Source: Acanthamoeba lenticulata
Taxonomy: Eukaryota > Discosea > Longamoebia > Acanthamoebidae
Assembly: GCA_002179805.1 (NCBI GenBank)
Contig: NAVB01002254.1
Span: 1-18,006, forward strand
Length of the DNA stretch: 18,006 nucleotides
Reading direction: 5' to 3'
A program made the translations under genes and the position numbers. Positions 17,689-18,006 of this stretch are shown here, piece by piece (the stretch's first letter is position 1; every line of letters begins with the position of its first letter). Under the pieces are notes generated by a model that had not been told where the DNA came from, made no database searches, and saw only the letters and a list, made by a program, of their open reading frames with translations.

Positions 17689-17877
17689 ATCTCCTGGGGA
17701 CAGCGGCGGCGGGTCGTGCAGAGGGTAGTGCGTGCAGCCGGTGCTCAAGGGGTTGGGAGTGGAGTGACCGATAGCCGCGCGCAGCCCATTTATCCAGGGG
17801 CCGCCTGTCTTCGCGTGTGCCAGGCTAACATGACGCGCGCGACGATGCCAGGTATCTTCTGCCACCGCAGCTGTCAA

Positions 17878-18006
17878 GACCGAAGCGGCGCGGGCGCGTG
17901 CTCGGCAGGCAAGGTCCGAAGCGGCGGCGTAATTGAAATTGACGTCGTCGCGTGAATTGATATTTGTCGACAGACAGGCACGGCATGGCGCGCCACGCGC
18001 CCTGCT
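17878..18006. other. Window end: LINE 5' region or host flank, undetermined
   Basis: GC-rich, no open frame or motif I can support. No match to the sequence next to the LINE tail was found, so I cannot tell whether the LINE has ended here. Confidence 0.3.

Larger units (their letters stand above)
6393..17877 (-). mobile_element. LINE-type (non-LTR) retrotransposon, decayed, split by a copia insertion
   Basis: Read on the minus strand: ORF1 (to 15479), apurinic-type endonuclease, reverse transcriptase, RNase H, terminal Cys/His motif, a 3' UTR of about 100 bases and an 18-nt poly(A) tail at 6393-6410. Endonuclease plus RNase H in ORF2 resembles I-superfamily elements; the exact clade is undetermined. 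Without the 4,074-bp insertion (element plus one target duplication) the visible length is about 7.4 kb. The 5' end is not defined: I could not find a copy of the sequence flanking the tail (GCCCACAGTC) near the window's right edge, so the element may run past 18006. Lesions: a frameshift in a C10 run, in-frame TGA at 15479, 14474 and 12989, and frame changes near 14216-14283 and 13240-13260. This copy cannot make full proteins. Confidence 0.9.

Noticed and set aside
6509..17877. A gypsy element or endogenous retrovirus
   Set aside because: Integrase precedes reverse transcriptase in the LTR element, and no envelope-like frame is present. The outer element has a poly(A) tail and no LTRs.
7488..17877. 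Genetic code with TGA as an amino acid in the host
   Set aside because: The intact host transporter ends in TGA at the expected place, and the TGAs in the retroelements are accompanied by frameshifts and deletions typical of decay.

Overview
The window is nuclear DNA of a eukaryote. Three protein genes lie on the + strand, with GC-rich exons and short AT-rich GT-AG introns. The compact genes, roughly 70-120 nt introns and mix of retroelements suggest an amoebozoan protist of the Acanthamoeba type. That is an inference from style, not a proven assignment.

Left part (1-6392, + strand): the 3' end of an unrecognised gene for a Ser-rich, acidic-tailed protein (53-1391, two exons visible); a complete three-exon peroxisomal-type haem catalase gene (1732-3396); and a nine-exon amino acid transporter of the AAAP type (4097-6127). 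The catalase ends in Ala-Lys-Leu, a PTS1-like peroxisomal signal.

Right part (6393 to at least 17877, - strand): two nested retroelements. The outer one is a long non-LTR (LINE-type) element. Read on the - strand from right to left, it has ORF1, an apurinic-type endonuclease, a reverse transcriptase with GYVDD, an RNase H, a C-terminal Cys/His motif, a short 3' UTR and an 18-nt poly(A) tail. It is decayed by frameshifts and in-frame TGA codons. It lies tail-to-tail with the transporter gene, its tail 265 bp after the transporter stop codon.

The inner element is a Ty1/copia LTR retrotransposon (7488-11556, 4,069 bp) in the same orientation, inserted inside the LINE RNase H domain. It has two 154-bp LTRs with only two mismatches, a perfect 5-bp target duplication (AGAAC) and TG...CA ends. 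A 13-nt primer-binding site directly abuts the 5' LTR and matches the anticodon arm of initiator tRNA-Met, so priming by a half-tRNA, as in Drosophila copia, is likely. The interior is defective: deletions in gag and in the first half of integrase, a nonsense codon and frameshifts.

The order of events is clear: LINE insertion next to the transporter, then copia insertion into the LINE. I see no CRISPR, rRNA or convincing tRNA gene. The observations most worth following up are the half-tRNA priming site, the initiator AUG contained in it, and the near-identical LTRs around a heavily broken interior.
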